A stretch of DNA of 64,000 bases from Arthrobacter sp. zg-Y919 (GTDB lineage: Bacteria; Actinomycetota; Actinomycetes; Actinomycetales; Micrococcaceae): contig NZ_CP126242.1 of the NCBI RefSeq assembly GCF_030142045.1, positions 62,001 through 126,000 of the forward strand, in the 5' to 3' direction. Below the pieces are notes generated by a model, which worked only from the letters and a program-made list of their open reading frames with translations, did no database searches and was not told where the DNA came from. Made by a program: the position numbers and the translations under genes. Below are positions 18,952 through 27,512 of this stretch, one piece after another; within the stretch, counting starts at the first letter, position 1; the number at the start of each line of letters is the position of its first letter.

Positions 18952-20226
18952 GTGATCGATGTAAATGAGCTCCGCGAAAACCCTGAACAATTCCGAGCCT
19001 CGCAGCGCGCCCGGCTGGCCGACGAGAGCATTGTGGACGCGATCATTTCCGCCGACGCCGCCCGCCGCGACGCCCGGACCCGCTACGAGACCCTGCGCGC
19101 CGAGCAGAACGCCTTCGGCAAGCGCGTGGCACAGGCCAAGGGCGAAGAGAAGCAGGCCCTTCTGGCCGAGGTCAAGGAACTGGCTGCCGCGGTCAAGGCC
19201 GCCGGCGCCGAGGCCGACGCCATCCAGGCGGAATCCGACGCACTGCTGCGCCGGATCCCGAACCTGGTGTCCGACGGCGTGCCCGTCGGCGGCGAGGACG
19301 ACTTTGAGGTCGTCAAGACGGTCGGCAAGCCCCGCGACTTCGAGGCCGAGGGATTTGCCCCCCGCGACCACCTGGAAATCGGCGAACTGCTGGGCGCCAT
19401 TGACATGGAGCGCGGCGCCAAGGTGTCCGGCTCCCGTTTCTACTTCCTCCGCGGCGTCGGCGCCCGGCTGGAACTGGCACTGCTGAACATGGCCATGGAC
19501 CAGGCCGTGAAGGCCGGGTTCGTCCCGATGATCACCCCCACCCTGGTGCGTCCCGAGACGATGCAGGGCACCGGCTTCGACGTGGCGCACGACGCCGAGA
19601 TCTACCGGCTCGCCGAAGACGACCTGTACCTGGTGGGCACGTCCGAGGTGCCGCTGGCCGGCTACCATGCCGACGAAATCCTCGAGCTCGACGGCGGACC
19701 CGTCCGTTACGCCGGCTGGTCCTCCTGCTACCGCCGGGAAGCCGGTTCCCACGGCAAGGACACCCGCGGCATAATCCGGGTCCACCAGTTCAACAAAGTG
19801 GAAATGTTCGTCTACACCCGGCCGGAGGACGCCGCGGAAGAGCACCGCCGGCTGCTGGCCTGGGAAGAGGAAATGCTGGCCAAGGTCGAGCTGCCCTACC
19901 GGGTCATCGACACGGCTGCCGGCGACCTGGGTATGTCCGCGGCCCGGAAGTTCGACTGCGAGGCCTGGGTTCCCACCCAGAACGCCTACCGCGAGCTGAC
20001 GTCCACCTCCAACTGCACCACCTTCCAGGCCCGGCGCCTGAATATCCGCGAACGCCAGGCCGAAGGCAAGGGCACCCGCGCCGTGGCCACCCTGAACGGA
20101 ACGCTGGCGACCACCCGCTGGATCGTCGCCATCCTGGAACACCACCAGAACCCGGACGGCTCCGTTAACGTGCCGGCTGCACTGCAGCCGTACCTGGGCG
20201 GCCTGGAGGTTCTTCCGGTCCTCTAG
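18952..20226 (+). CDS. serS: Seryl-tRNA synthetase
   Basis: A 424-residue class II synthetase that charges tRNA-Ser with serine. It has the N-terminal coiled-coil arm (about residues 25-105, heptad-rich with charged residues) that reads the long variable arm of tRNA-Ser. A catalytic domain follows with motif 2 ([20 protein letters not shown]) and motif 3 ([20 protein letters not shown]). The GTG start at 18952 is the natural N-terminus ([14 protein letters not shown]). It is a single essential gene, divergent from the lipid kinase and followed after 55 bases by a HAD phosphatase. Confidence 0.97.
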   Translation: MIDVNELRENPEQFRASQRARLADESIVDAIISADAARRDARTRYETLRAEQNAFGKRVAQAKGEEKQALLAEVKELAAAVKAAGAEADAIQAESDALLRRIPNLVSDGVPVGGEDDFEVVKTVGKPRDFEAEGFAPRDHLEIGELLGAIDMERGAKVSGSRFYFLRGVGARLELALLNMAMDQAVKAGFVPMITPTLVRPETMQGTGFDVAHDAEIYRLAEDDLYLVGTSEVPLAGYHADEILELDGGPVRYAGWSSCYRREAGSHGKDTRGIIRVHQFNKVEMFVYTRPEDAAEEHRRLLAWEEEMLAKVELPYRVIDTAAGDLGMSAARKFDCEAWVPTQNAYRELTSTSNCTTFQARRLNIRERQAEGKGTRAVATLNGTLATTRWIVAILEHHQNPDGSVNVPAALQPYLGGLEVLPVL

Positions 20227-20281
20227 GTCCGAGGGTTCGGTGTCCTAGCCGCCCTCCGGCCGAATCTGCTTAGATAAAACG

Positions 20282-21130
20282 ATGACAACTTTGAGTACCG
20301 CTGGCATCGAAGACCAGCGAACCCCTGACAAGCGGCACCTGGTAGCCCTGGATGTAGACGGAACACTGGTGGACCACGACGGCCACATGTCCCCGGGTGT
20401 GCGCAATGCGGCACGCGAGGCCATCCAGGCCGGACACCATCTGGTGGTGGCGACGGGCAGGTCCTACGGGGCCGCGCTGCCGATCCTCGAACTCCTGGGC
20501 CTGACCGAGGGGTACTGCGTCTGCTCCAACGGCGCGGTGACACTTCGTCTGGATCCGTCCCTGGAAGACGGCTACGAAGTGCTGGACCGCGTGGTCTTTG
20601 ATCCCCAACCGGCTCTCGCCGCGCTGCGGGAAAAGCTCCCGACGGCGAAGTTCGCCCTCGAAGACGCCGAAGGACGGTTCCTTTCCACCGAGCGCTTCCA
20701 GGACGCGAGCTTCGGCGCCGAAGCCCTCGCGGTGGATTTTGAGGCCCTGCTCGAGGCACAGGCCGTCCGGGTGGTGGTCTTCAGCACCGACAGCACGGCC
20801 GAGGAATTCGGCTCCGCGGTGGGGGCGATCGGCCTGCACGGTGTGACGTATTCCGTGGGCTGGACAGCCTGGCTCGACATTGCCGCGGCCGGCGTGACCA
20901 AGGCCAGTGCCCTGGAACAGGTCCGCCGCCGCCTGGAGGTGGATCCCACGCTGACCGTCGCCCTGGGTGACGGCCGCAATGACATCGAGATGCTGGACTG
21001 GGCCTCCCGGGGCGTGGCCATGGGCCAGGCACCGGAAGAGGTGCTCGCGGCGGCATCCGAAGTTACCGGCACCGTTTACGAAGACGGCGCGGCCAGCGTG
21101 CTGGCCAGCGTACTGCGGGGCCTAGCCTAG
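20282..21130 (+). CDS. HAD-superfamily (Cof-type) hydrolase
   Basis: A 282-residue cytosolic haloacid dehalogenase-like phosphatase of the Cof/IIB group. All four motifs are present: nucleophile loop VALDVDGTLVDHDG, ATGRS, the lysine of GVTKASAL, and the metal site GDGRNDIEMLD. A C2-type cap lies between motifs. The family dephosphorylates sugar phosphates, flavins or pyridoxal phosphate; the substrate is unknown. The upstream gap contains TAGATA, a possible -10. It often follows serS in related genomes, so shared transcription is plausible. Confidence 0.88.
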   Translation: MTTLSTAGIEDQRTPDKRHLVALDVDGTLVDHDGHMSPGVRNAAREAIQAGHHLVVATGRSYGAALPILELLGLTEGYCVCSNGAVTLRLDPSLEDGYEVLDRVVFDPQPALAALREKLPTAKFALEDAEGRFLSTERFQDASFGAEALAVDFEALLEAQAVRVVVFSTDSTAEEFGSAVGAIGLHGVTYSVGWTAWLDIAAAGVTKASALEQVRRRLEVDPTLTVALGDGRNDIEMLDWASRGVAMGQAPEEVLAAASEVTGTVYEDGAASVLASVLRGLA

Positions 21131-21149
21131 CTGCCCTTCCCGGGCGCGG

Positions 21150-21785
21150 TCAGGCGCCGTAGGGCAGCGCGGCCGGCGGCAGGGACGCCGGCCCATACAC
21201 CAGGCCCAGCAGGCGTGCGGCGGCAGGCCGGGTGGCCCATTCCTCGCTCCAATGCGACCGGACCACCGCCTTGCTCACTGCCTGCGCGGTGATTCCCAGT
21301 TCCTGGGCAACGAACTTCTGCTGTCCACGCGCTCCGGGTGTCATGAGGTCCAGGACCTTCCACTCGGCGTCGGTCCGGGCCGCCACGATCAGGCCCAGCA
21401 GGCGCAGCACGGCTTCCGCCTCCGCTGCCAGCTCCGCATCCGGCCCATCCACGGCAAGCGGGACCCGGTCACCCGTGCGCTGGGCCCGTTCCACCGCCCG
21501 GCGGGAGTAGACGAGTCCGTAGCCCCGCGCGTCCCGGAGATCGTCCGGCAGCGGAAGCTGGAGTTCACCCACCCCCACCCCCACATGCCAGCGGCGTTCC
21601 CGGACCGCCGTCAGCGCGGCCTCCACCGCAGCCGAGGCATCCGTGAGCACACCCTGGGCTTCATCGCCGACGGTGCGCTGGAAGGGAACCGCCGCCGGCA
21701 GGTGACGAAGGGACCGGATCAGGTCCGGAACCAGATCCCCGACTTCCCGGGAATCCCGCTGGTTAATGGTCAGCACATAATGCAT
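21150..21785 (-). CDS. SatD-like protein with C-terminal helix-turn-helix
   Basis: A 211-residue protein starting MHYVLTINQRDSREVGDLVPDL. This layout, with FQRTVGDEAQGVL and then RRWHVGVGVGELQLPLP...ARGYGLVYSRRAVERA, resembles the SatD family, described in streptococcal acid tolerance. The C-terminal part (GQQKFVAQELGITAQAVSKAV) looks like a MarR/sigma-type helix-turn-helix, so it may bind DNA. The SatD assignment is by visible pattern only. Transcribed alone and divergent from a small membrane protein; the two may form a functional pair. Confidence 0.65.
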   Translation of the reverse strand: MHYVLTINQRDSREVGDLVPDLIRSLRHLPAAVPFQRTVGDEAQGVLTDASAAVEAALTAVRERRWHVGVGVGELQLPLPDDLRDARGYGLVYSRRAVERAQRTGDRVPLAVDGPDAELAAEAEAVLRLLGLIVAARTDAEWKVLDLMTPGARGQQKFVAQELGITAQAVSKAVVRSHWSEEWATRPAAARLLGLVYGPASLPPAALPYGA

Positions 21786-21885
21786 GGCCCCAGCATGTCA
21801 GACCGTCCCTGAAAACAACCGAATGCGGTTGCGGCGCGCCCAGAGAGCGCGGAAAGACACCCGGCCGGGCGGTAGAGTCGGCCGC

Positions 21886-22098
21886 ATGACCAGCCAGGAG
21901 CACGCACCCCGCCCGGACCGCCGCCCCCTGCTTCGCCTGCTGTTTGTGGTGGGCGTCATCCTTCTGGGGGCCTGGGCGGCATGGCTTACGCATAGTTGGA
22001 TTGTCCTCGCGGTTGCCGTCTTCGTGGCGGTTTTCCCAGCCCGGACCCACGGCGGGGACATGCGTTCCTGGGCGCGCAGGGCAGGCGGCGGCAGCTGA
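21886..22098 (+). CDS. Small membrane protein, two predicted helices
   Basis: About 70 residues from ATG 21886 (MTSQEHAPRPDRRP). The basic N-terminus is followed by a hydrophobic block of nearly 40 residues (LLRLLFVVGVILLGAWAAWL and then IVLAVAVFVAVFPA) that can form a two-helix hairpin, ending in a charged tail. The ribosome site is weak, and the frame is open back to 21784. No function can be given. It is divergent from the SatD-like gene and followed by a strong palindrome. Confidence 0.55.
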   Translation: MTSQEHAPRPDRRPLLRLLFVVGVILLGAWAAWLTHSWIVLAVAVFVAVFPARTHGGDMRSWARRAGGGS

Positions 22099-22110
22099 GT
22101 ATTTAAACGC

Positions 22111-22148
22111 CGACGGCGGCCGGCCCCCGAGGGGACCGGCCGCCGTCG
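22111..22148. terminator. Palindromic hairpin between convergent genes
   Basis: CGACGGCGGCCGG and its exact complement are separated by 12 bases, between a small membrane protein gene (stop 22098) and ppa (stop 22161). The 13-bp GC stem has no long T-run on either strand. It is probably a shared bidirectional terminator. Confidence 0.65.
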
Positions 22149-22160
22149 TACTGCGGAACG

Positions 22161-22706
22161 TTAGTTGTTGACGGGGTTGGCGTCGACGTCGCGGCCCTGG
22201 GCCTGATCGTCTTCGTGGCCTTCGCCCTGGGCGGAGAAGCGCTCTAGGGAAGCCTTGACCTCGGCTTCGGCTGCTTCGCGGCCGGCCCAGTCTGCGGCTT
22301 CAACCCACTTGCCCGGCTCCAGGTCCTTGTACTTGGTGAAGAAGTGCTTGATTTCATCCAGCAGGAAGTCGGACACGTCCGAGAGGTCCTTGATGTGGTC
22401 AAAGCGCGGATCCACCGGAACGCACAGGACCTTGGCGTCTCCGCCGCCGTCGTCCACCATGTTGAACACGCCGATGGGGCGGGATTCCACCAGCACGCCC
22501 GGCATCAGGTCGAAGTCCTGCAGCATCACCAGGGCGTCCAACGGATCGCCGTCCTCACCCAGGGTGTTCTCGAAGTAGCCGTAGTGGGTGGGGTAGGCCA
22601 TGGAGGTAAACAGGACCCGGTCCAGGCGCAGGCGGTGGGTTTCGTGGTCGATTTCGTACTTGACCCGGGACCCCTTGGGGATCTCGATGGTGACGTCGAG
22701 CTTCAT
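22161..22706 (-). CDS. ppa: Inorganic pyrophosphatase
   Basis: A 181-residue family I soluble pyrophosphatase that hydrolyses PPi to two phosphates and drives biosynthesis forward. It starts [18 protein letters not shown] and carries the signature [10 protein letters not shown] near residue 51 with metal-binding aspartates, then [10 protein letters not shown] and [18 protein letters not shown]. An acidic tail after residue 160 is typical of actinobacterial forms. It is divergent from dacB, with 200 bases between the starts, the usual arrangement in this group. Confidence 0.97.
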   Translation of the reverse strand: MKLDVTIEIPKGSRVKYEIDHETHRLRLDRVLFTSMAYPTHYGYFENTLGEDGDPLDALVMLQDFDLMPGVLVESRPIGVFNMVDDGGGDAKVLCVPVDPRFDHIKDLSDVSDFLLDEIKHFFTKYKDLEPGKWVEAADWAGREAAEAEVKASLERFSAQGEGHEDDQAQGRDVDANPVNN

Positions 22707-22834
22707 TGCAACTCCTCACTGGGTGGCCCGCAGGGGGAGCCACTGGAAAGACTGGATAACGGATACGGCCCCGGCGTGCCCGGAACGGAAAGGTCGGGCG
22801 GGACGCCGGCGTCGGTCTAGTGTTAAAGATATAT

Positions 22835-22862
22835 GTCCTGCGCCGGGTTCGGCGCACAGGAC
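22835..22862 (+). promoter_or_regulatory. Hairpin in the dacB leader
   Basis: GTCCTG-CGCCG pairs with CGGCG-CA-CAGGAC around a GGTT loop. It lies about 45 bases before the dacB start and just after an AT-rich stretch (TTAAAGATATAT, 22822-22833) that could hold the -10 box. It may be a 5' stabilising hairpin. Confidence 0.4.
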
Positions 22863-22906
22863 CCGTTGGCCGGGGGAACCGGCGAAAGTGAAAGAGTCGG
22901 TGGGAC

Positions 22907-24334
22907 ATGTCTCGGATGTTCTCCGGCACGCTGCTGGCCCTTGCCTTTGCGGTGCTGCTGGTTCCGCTGGCCTGCTATGCCCTCCCGCCCGTTGCCGAAG
23001 CAGTGACCGGCTCGCGGCTGGAGCGTACCGAGGTTGTTCCCGGGTATCTGCGGGCCCCTACTAAACTGGCCGGCAGCGGTCCCGTTTCCGCTCCGAAACC
23101 GTCGGATCCCCTGCCTGACCAGGAGACACTGGGGCGGCTGCTGGATGCCGAGCTCGACGTGGACGGCAGCGGCGCCTTCTCCGCGGTAGTGCAGGACGTT
23201 CTGACGGGAACGGTGCTCTATGACCGCAACGGCACCGCCGGCCAGGCTCCGGCCTCCAGCCTCAAGGTCCTGACCGCCGCCGCGGCACTGTCCGCGATGG
23301 ACGGCGGCACCCGCTTTCCCACCACTGCACTGCCGGGGGAGGATCCCGGCACCGTGGTCCTGCGCGGCGGCGGCGATGTGCTGCTGACGGCGGGCCCGTC
23401 GGATCCGGAGTCCGTGGCGGGCCGGGCCGGACTGGCCACCCTCGCCGAGCAGACCGCCTCGGCGCTTGCCGCAGCCGGGACCGCAGGCCCGGTAAAGGTC
23501 CTTGTGGACGATTCCCTGTTCACCGGCCCGGCGCTCTCCGATGCCTGGGGAGAGGCCGACGTCGAGGCCGGCGAGATTGCTCCTGTCTACTCCCTCGCCG
23601 TGAGTTCCGCCTGGGCAGAGGAAGGCACCGGGCCGGGTCCGCGCGTGGACGACGCCGCCCTGTCCGCGGGGGAGTCCTACCGCGCCGCGCTTGCCGAAGC
23701 CCTTTCCGGACAAGGCATCGCCGTGGAGCCGGACGTGGAACGCGGCACCGCTCCCGACGGGGCCGCCGCCCTGGCCGAAGTCCGCTCCGCACCGCTGACC
23801 GAGCAGGTCGACTACATGCTGTTGAACTCGGACAACTACCTGGCCGAGGTGCTGGCCCGGCTCAGCGCCGCAGCCTCGGACCGCGAAGCATCCTTTGCCG
23901 GGGGGATCGAGGCCGTCAAAGCCGAGGTCGCCGGCCTGGGCGTGGATACCGGAACGATGGTGCTTGGCGACACCAGCGGGCTGTCCGGGGAGACCTCGGT
24001 CTCCGCCGAGCAGCTGACCTCGCTGATGCAGATCCTGCTGACCACCCCCGACCCCGATCTGCGCGCAGTTGCCGGCGGGCTCCCGGTTGCTGCCCTGAGC
24101 GGCACCCTTGCCGACCGCTACGACGGAAACACGGATTCCGGTGCGGCAGGAATTGTCCGGGCCAAGACGGGGACCCTGCTGGCGGTCACCTCCCTGAGCG
24201 GCTATGCCACGGACGCGGACGGCAGGGTGCTCGCGTTCACCTTCATTGCCAGCGGGTTGAACGGAAACACCCAGCAGGCGCGTGACGCCGTGGATTCCGC
24301 CGCAGCAGTGGTGGCCGGGTGCGGCTGCCGGTAA
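22907..24334 (+). CDS. dacB: D-alanyl-D-alanine carboxypeptidase/endopeptidase (PBP4, S13 family)
   Basis: A 475-residue S13 peptidase that trims or cuts peptidoglycan peptide stems outside the membrane. An N-terminal hydrophobic signal/anchor (GTLLALAFAVLLVPLACYAL, residues 7-26) directs it outward. The three penicillin-binding motifs are present: SxxK in ASSLKVLTA near residue 111, SDN in LNSDNYLAEVL near residue 308, and KTG in RAKTGTLLAVTSLSGYA. Length agrees with the family. The ATG start follows GGTGGG at short distance. It heads the dacB - metalloprotease - tilS - hpt - ftsH series common in actinobacteria. Confidence 0.94.
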   Translation: MSRMFSGTLLALAFAVLLVPLACYALPPVAEAVTGSRLERTEVVPGYLRAPTKLAGSGPVSAPKPSDPLPDQETLGRLLDAELDVDGSGAFSAVVQDVLTGTVLYDRNGTAGQAPASSLKVLTAAAALSAMDGGTRFPTTALPGEDPGTVVLRGGGDVLLTAGPSDPESVAGRAGLATLAEQTASALAAAGTAGPVKVLVDDSLFTGPALSDAWGEADVEAGEIAPVYSLAVSSAWAEEGTGPGPRVDDAALSAGESYRAALAEALSGQGIAVEPDVERGTAPDGAAALAEVRSAPLTEQVDYMLLNSDNYLAEVLARLSAAASDREASFAGGIEAVKAEVAGLGVDTGTMVLGDTSGLSGETSVSAEQLTSLMQILLTTPDPDLRAVAGGLPVAALSGTLADRYDGNTDSGAAGIVRAKTGTLLAVTSLSGYATDADGRVLAFTFIASGLNGNTQQARDAVDSAAAVVAGCGCR

Positions 24335-24395
24335 TACCGCCGCAGCGTTCCCCAAGGTGGTGCGGCCACGCGAGGCAATGTGGTCGAATGGACCA

Positions 24396-25547
24396 ATGGA
24401 GAGCAACGAGCGAGGCCATCGAACCCCTGTACCCCCGAACAGCATGCCCTCCGGCGCGCCGTCGCTCGTGAACTGGGACCTGGCCGCATCCACCGCTGCC
24501 GCCATGGTGGCGCCGGGTCCAAAGATGTCCGCCCGCGAGATCCGCACTGCCGTGGCTGAACTGCGGGCCGCCGCCGAGGCATCCGTGGCGCACGTCCACC
24601 GCATCACCGGGCTGGAGGCCGCCCGGGACCTGCGGGATTCGGACGTCCTGATCGTGGACCGGGCCTCGTGGGCCCGCGCAAACTCGCAGAGCTTCTCAGT
24701 CTTGATGGGTCCGGCCCTAAAACACCTGGCCGAAACCCGCCCGGAGCAGCTGGCCGCCGCCAACACGGCACTGGGCGGAACCATGACCGGCGCGCAGCTG
24801 GGCACCATCCTCGCCTTCCTCTCGAGCAAGGTCCTGGGCCAGTACGATCCCTTTGCCGCCCTGGGCGGCGTCGGCAAACCCGGTGGACGGCTGCTGCTGG
24901 TGGCGCCGAACATTGTCACGCTGGAACGCGAATTGAACGTGGAACCCGCCGACTTCCGCCTCTGGGTCTGCCTGCACGAGCAGACACACCGGGTGCAGTT
25001 CGCCGCCGCGCCCTGGCTGCGGGAGCACATGCTGGAGCAGATCAGCCAGCTCTCCAACGGGATGATGGACAAGGCGCAGACCATTTCGGAGCGGCTGGGC
25101 TCCGCCGTAAAAGCGCTGGCAGCCCCCAAGGGCGGCGTGGATGCGGACGGCGTGCCGAAGAAATCCGTGGACCTGCTCTCCCTGCTCCAGGACCCGGAGG
25201 ACAAGGAACGCCTCTCCCACCTGACCGCCGTGATGTCCCTCCTGGAAGGCCACGCAAACGTGGTGATGGACGCCGTGGACGCGAGCATTGTGCCCAGCGT
25301 CAAGACCATCCGGCAGCGGTTCAACAACCGCGGGGCCAAGCGCACCTGGATCGACCGCTTCTTCCGCCAGATCATGGGCCTGGACGCCAAAATGCGCCAG
25401 TACAGCGACGGCGCCCGCTTTGTCCGCGCCGTCACTGACTCGGTAGGCATGGAAGGCTTCAACCGCGTGTGGGAGCGCCCCGAAAACCTCCCGACCGAAG
25501 CGGAGATCCACTCCGCGGACCTATGGATTGCCAGGATGGGACTGTAA
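24396..25547 (+). CDS. Zinc-dependent metalloprotease-like protein (DUF2342)
   Basis: About 383 residues from ATG 24396. This is the DUF2342 family, often labelled 'coenzyme F420 biosynthesis associated'. A gluzincin-like motif HEQTHRVQF near residue 197 gives two likely zinc histidines, and a second conserved stretch, LLEGHANVVMDAVD, near residue 286 may give the third ligand. There is no signal peptide. Its place between dacB and tilS is conserved in actinobacteria. The protease activity is inferred from the motif, and no F420 genes lie nearby. The start is uncertain; an ATG about 16 codons later also fits. Confidence 0.8.
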   Translation: MESNERGHRTPVPPNSMPSGAPSLVNWDLAASTAAAMVAPGPKMSAREIRTAVAELRAAAEASVAHVHRITGLEAARDLRDSDVLIVDRASWARANSQSFSVLMGPALKHLAETRPEQLAAANTALGGTMTGAQLGTILAFLSSKVLGQYDPFAALGGVGKPGGRLLLVAPNIVTLERELNVEPADFRLWVCLHEQTHRVQFAAAPWLREHMLEQISQLSNGMMDKAQTISERLGSAVKALAAPKGGVDADGVPKKSVDLLSLLQDPEDKERLSHLTAVMSLLEGHANVVMDAVDASIVPSVKTIRQRFNNRGAKRTWIDRFFRQIMGLDAKMRQYSDGARFVRAVTDSVGMEGFNRVWERPENLPTEAEIHSADLWIARMGL

Positions 25548-25553
25548 CCGAAC

Positions 25554-26717
25554 GTGCTCGACGAAGACCGCAACACCTCCACTGCCGCAGACAGCACACC
25601 CCACGGAACCCCCGGAAACACCGGCGGATCCGTCCGTCCCGCCCCCCGGGTGCGCAAGCGGCTCCTGCCGACGCTCGGGGACGCCCGCAACAGCATCCGT
25701 GACACCCTGCGCGACGCCGGCCTGGCTCCGGGCGGAGAGCAGCCGCCGCTGATCCTGGTCGCCTGCAGCGGCGGCCCCGATTCCCTGGCCCTGGCCGCCG
25801 CAGCATCGTTCTTCTCCCGGCGCGGGGACTACCGCGTGGGCGCCGTCGTCGTGGACCACGGGCTGCAGCCCGCCAGCGCCGAGGTGGCGGTGCAGGCGCG
25901 GGACAAACTGGAACGGATGGGACTGGAGCCGGTGCTCGTCCGGCAGGTGGAAGTGCCTGCCTCCGGCATGGGACCCGAAGCCGCCGCCCGGACGGTCCGC
26001 TATGCGGCGCTGGACACCGCCGTGGCGGAACTTGGGGCCGACGCCGTCCTGCTGGGGCATACCCTCGATGACCAGGCCGAGCAGGTGCTGCTGGGCCTGA
26101 TGCGTGGGTCGGGCACCCGTTCGCTGGCCGGAATGCCCGCCGTTCGGGGAAAGTACCTGCGGCCTTTCCTGTCCCTGCGCCGGGAACAGACCCTGGAGAT
26201 CTGCGAAGACGCCGGACTGGATCCGTGGCACGATCCCAGCAACCGCGACCCGGCCTACGCCCGGTCCCGGGTGCGGACCGAGGTGCTGCCGTTCTTGGAG
26301 GAAAAACTGGGTCCGGGCATTGCCGAGGCGCTGTTCCGTTCCTCACGTATCCTTTCCGCCGATGCCGACTACCTGGATGCCGTGTCAGCGCAGGCATTTG
26401 CGGAGCTGCGTGCCGCCGCCCCGCAGGGAGACACCACCGGTTCCGAAGAGCTCCTGCTGCCCGAAGCGCAGCTGCGTGCCCTTGCCCCGGCCGTCCGCCA
26501 GCGGGTCCTGGCCCTGGCCGCGGTCGAACTCGGTGGTGCACAGCCGAGCTACGAACGCCTTGCCGCCGTCCAGGCCCTGCTGCGGCGGACAGGTTCGGCC
26601 GGACCGGTCCAGCTGGTGGGGAAAGTCAGTGTGTACCGCCAGCCCCGGGCCAAATCGGTTCACCACGGTGCCTCAAGCTATGGCAATCTTGTGTTTAGGA
26701 AAAAGAGCAGCACCTAA
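25554..26717 (+). CDS. tilS: tRNA(Ile)-lysidine synthase
   Basis: A 387-residue N-type ATP pyrophosphatase that converts C34 of tRNA-Ile(CAU) to lysidine so that it reads AUA. The PP-loop is [19 protein letters not shown] near residue 65, followed by [10 protein letters not shown] and the family marker [20 protein letters not shown] near residue 165. The C-terminal half is the tRNA-binding part. The GTG start gives about 60 residues before the PP-loop, longer than usual, so the true start may be inside. It is 6 bases after the metalloprotease gene and 37 before hpt, consistent with one operon. Confidence 0.93.
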   Translation: MLDEDRNTSTAADSTPHGTPGNTGGSVRPAPRVRKRLLPTLGDARNSIRDTLRDAGLAPGGEQPPLILVACSGGPDSLALAAAASFFSRRGDYRVGAVVVDHGLQPASAEVAVQARDKLERMGLEPVLVRQVEVPASGMGPEAAARTVRYAALDTAVAELGADAVLLGHTLDDQAEQVLLGLMRGSGTRSLAGMPAVRGKYLRPFLSLRREQTLEICEDAGLDPWHDPSNRDPAYARSRVRTEVLPFLEEKLGPGIAEALFRSSRILSADADYLDAVSAQAFAELRAAAPQGDTTGSEELLLPEAQLRALAPAVRQRVLALAAVELGGAQPSYERLAAVQALLRRTGSAGPVQLVGKVSVYRQPRAKSVHHGASSYGNLVFRKKSST

Positions 26718-26754
26718 CATCCAAGCTGCAACACTGCGCACCCGGGAGTCATTC

Positions 26755-27306
26755 GTGGATTCACACGACGTCCAGTCAGATCTCAAGCACGTTCTCTACA
26801 CCAAGGAACAGATCCAAACCCGGATCACAGAACTGGCGGCCGAAATTGACCGCGACTACGCCGGCCGCGACGTCCTGCTCGTCGGCGTGCTCAAGGGTGC
26901 CGTGATGGTGATGGCGGATCTGTCCCGCGCCCTCCACAGCCACGTGACCATGGACTGGATGGCGGTGTCCTCCTACGGCTCCGGCACGCAGTCCTCCGGT
27001 GTGGTCCGCATCCTCAAGGACCTGGAAACCGACCTGCTCGGCAAGCACGTGCTGATTGTCGAAGACATCATCGACTCCGGCCTGACCCTCTCCTGGCTGC
27101 GCACCAACCTGGAATCCCGTGGACCGGCCAGCGTGGAAATCTGCACCCTGCTGCGCAAGCCGGACGCTGCCAAGGTCGAAATCGACGTCAAGTACGTCGG
27201 TTATGAAATCCCCAACGAATTCGTCGTCGGCTTCGGCCTCGACTTTGCCGAGCGGTACCGCAACCTGGACTTCATCGGCACCCTGGCACCGCACGTCTAC
27301 GAATAA
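26755..27306 (+). CDS. hpt: Hypoxanthine(-guanine) phosphoribosyltransferase
   Basis: A 183-residue purine salvage enzyme making IMP (and GMP) from hypoxanthine (or guanine) and PRPP. It has [14 protein letters not shown] near residue 43, the flexible-loop segment [13 protein letters not shown], the PRPP motif [14 protein letters not shown] near residue 99, and [17 protein letters not shown]. The GTG start is chosen because GGGAG lies 7 bases upstream. It sits between tilS and ftsH, the standard order from actinobacteria to Bacillus. Confidence 0.96.
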   Translation: MDSHDVQSDLKHVLYTKEQIQTRITELAAEIDRDYAGRDVLLVGVLKGAVMVMADLSRALHSHVTMDWMAVSSYGSGTQSSGVVRILKDLETDLLGKHVLIVEDIIDSGLTLSWLRTNLESRGPASVEICTLLRKPDAAKVEIDVKYVGYEIPNEFVVGFGLDFAERYRNLDFIGTLAPHVYE

Positions 27307-27481
27307 CCCCGGCGGCCCCGTTCCCCCCTCCCGCCGACCCGGGGCTGACCCGGGACTGACCCCGGACCGGCTCTGACGGGACGCTACGCCCTGAGGGAAC
27401 TAAACCCCGCTCCGGACCGTGTTCTTCTGGGGACGGTGTATAGCTAGTAGGTAAATTCCGCGCATACCAGCGTTGTTGATC

Positions 27482-27512
27482 AGGAGGGACGGGGCTTTAG
27501 CCCTGACGACGA
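27482..27512 (+). promoter_or_regulatory. Unusual ftsH ribosome-binding region: strong SD followed by a hairpin
   Basis: AGGAGGG (27482-27488) lies 24 bases before the ftsH ATG (27513), too far for normal initiation. Between them C90-G95 (27490-27495) can pair with G00-G05 (27500-27505) around TTTA, with one G-U pair. If folded, the effective spacing falls to about 8-9 bases. A TGA in frame (27504-27506) rules out an earlier start in the same frame. Confidence 0.55.

Noticed and set aside
22823..25705. A 960-codon minus-strand open frame
   Set aside because: It lies opposite dacB, the metalloprotease and the start of tilS, which all have clear motifs. It is arginine/serine/glycine-rich with no family likeness.
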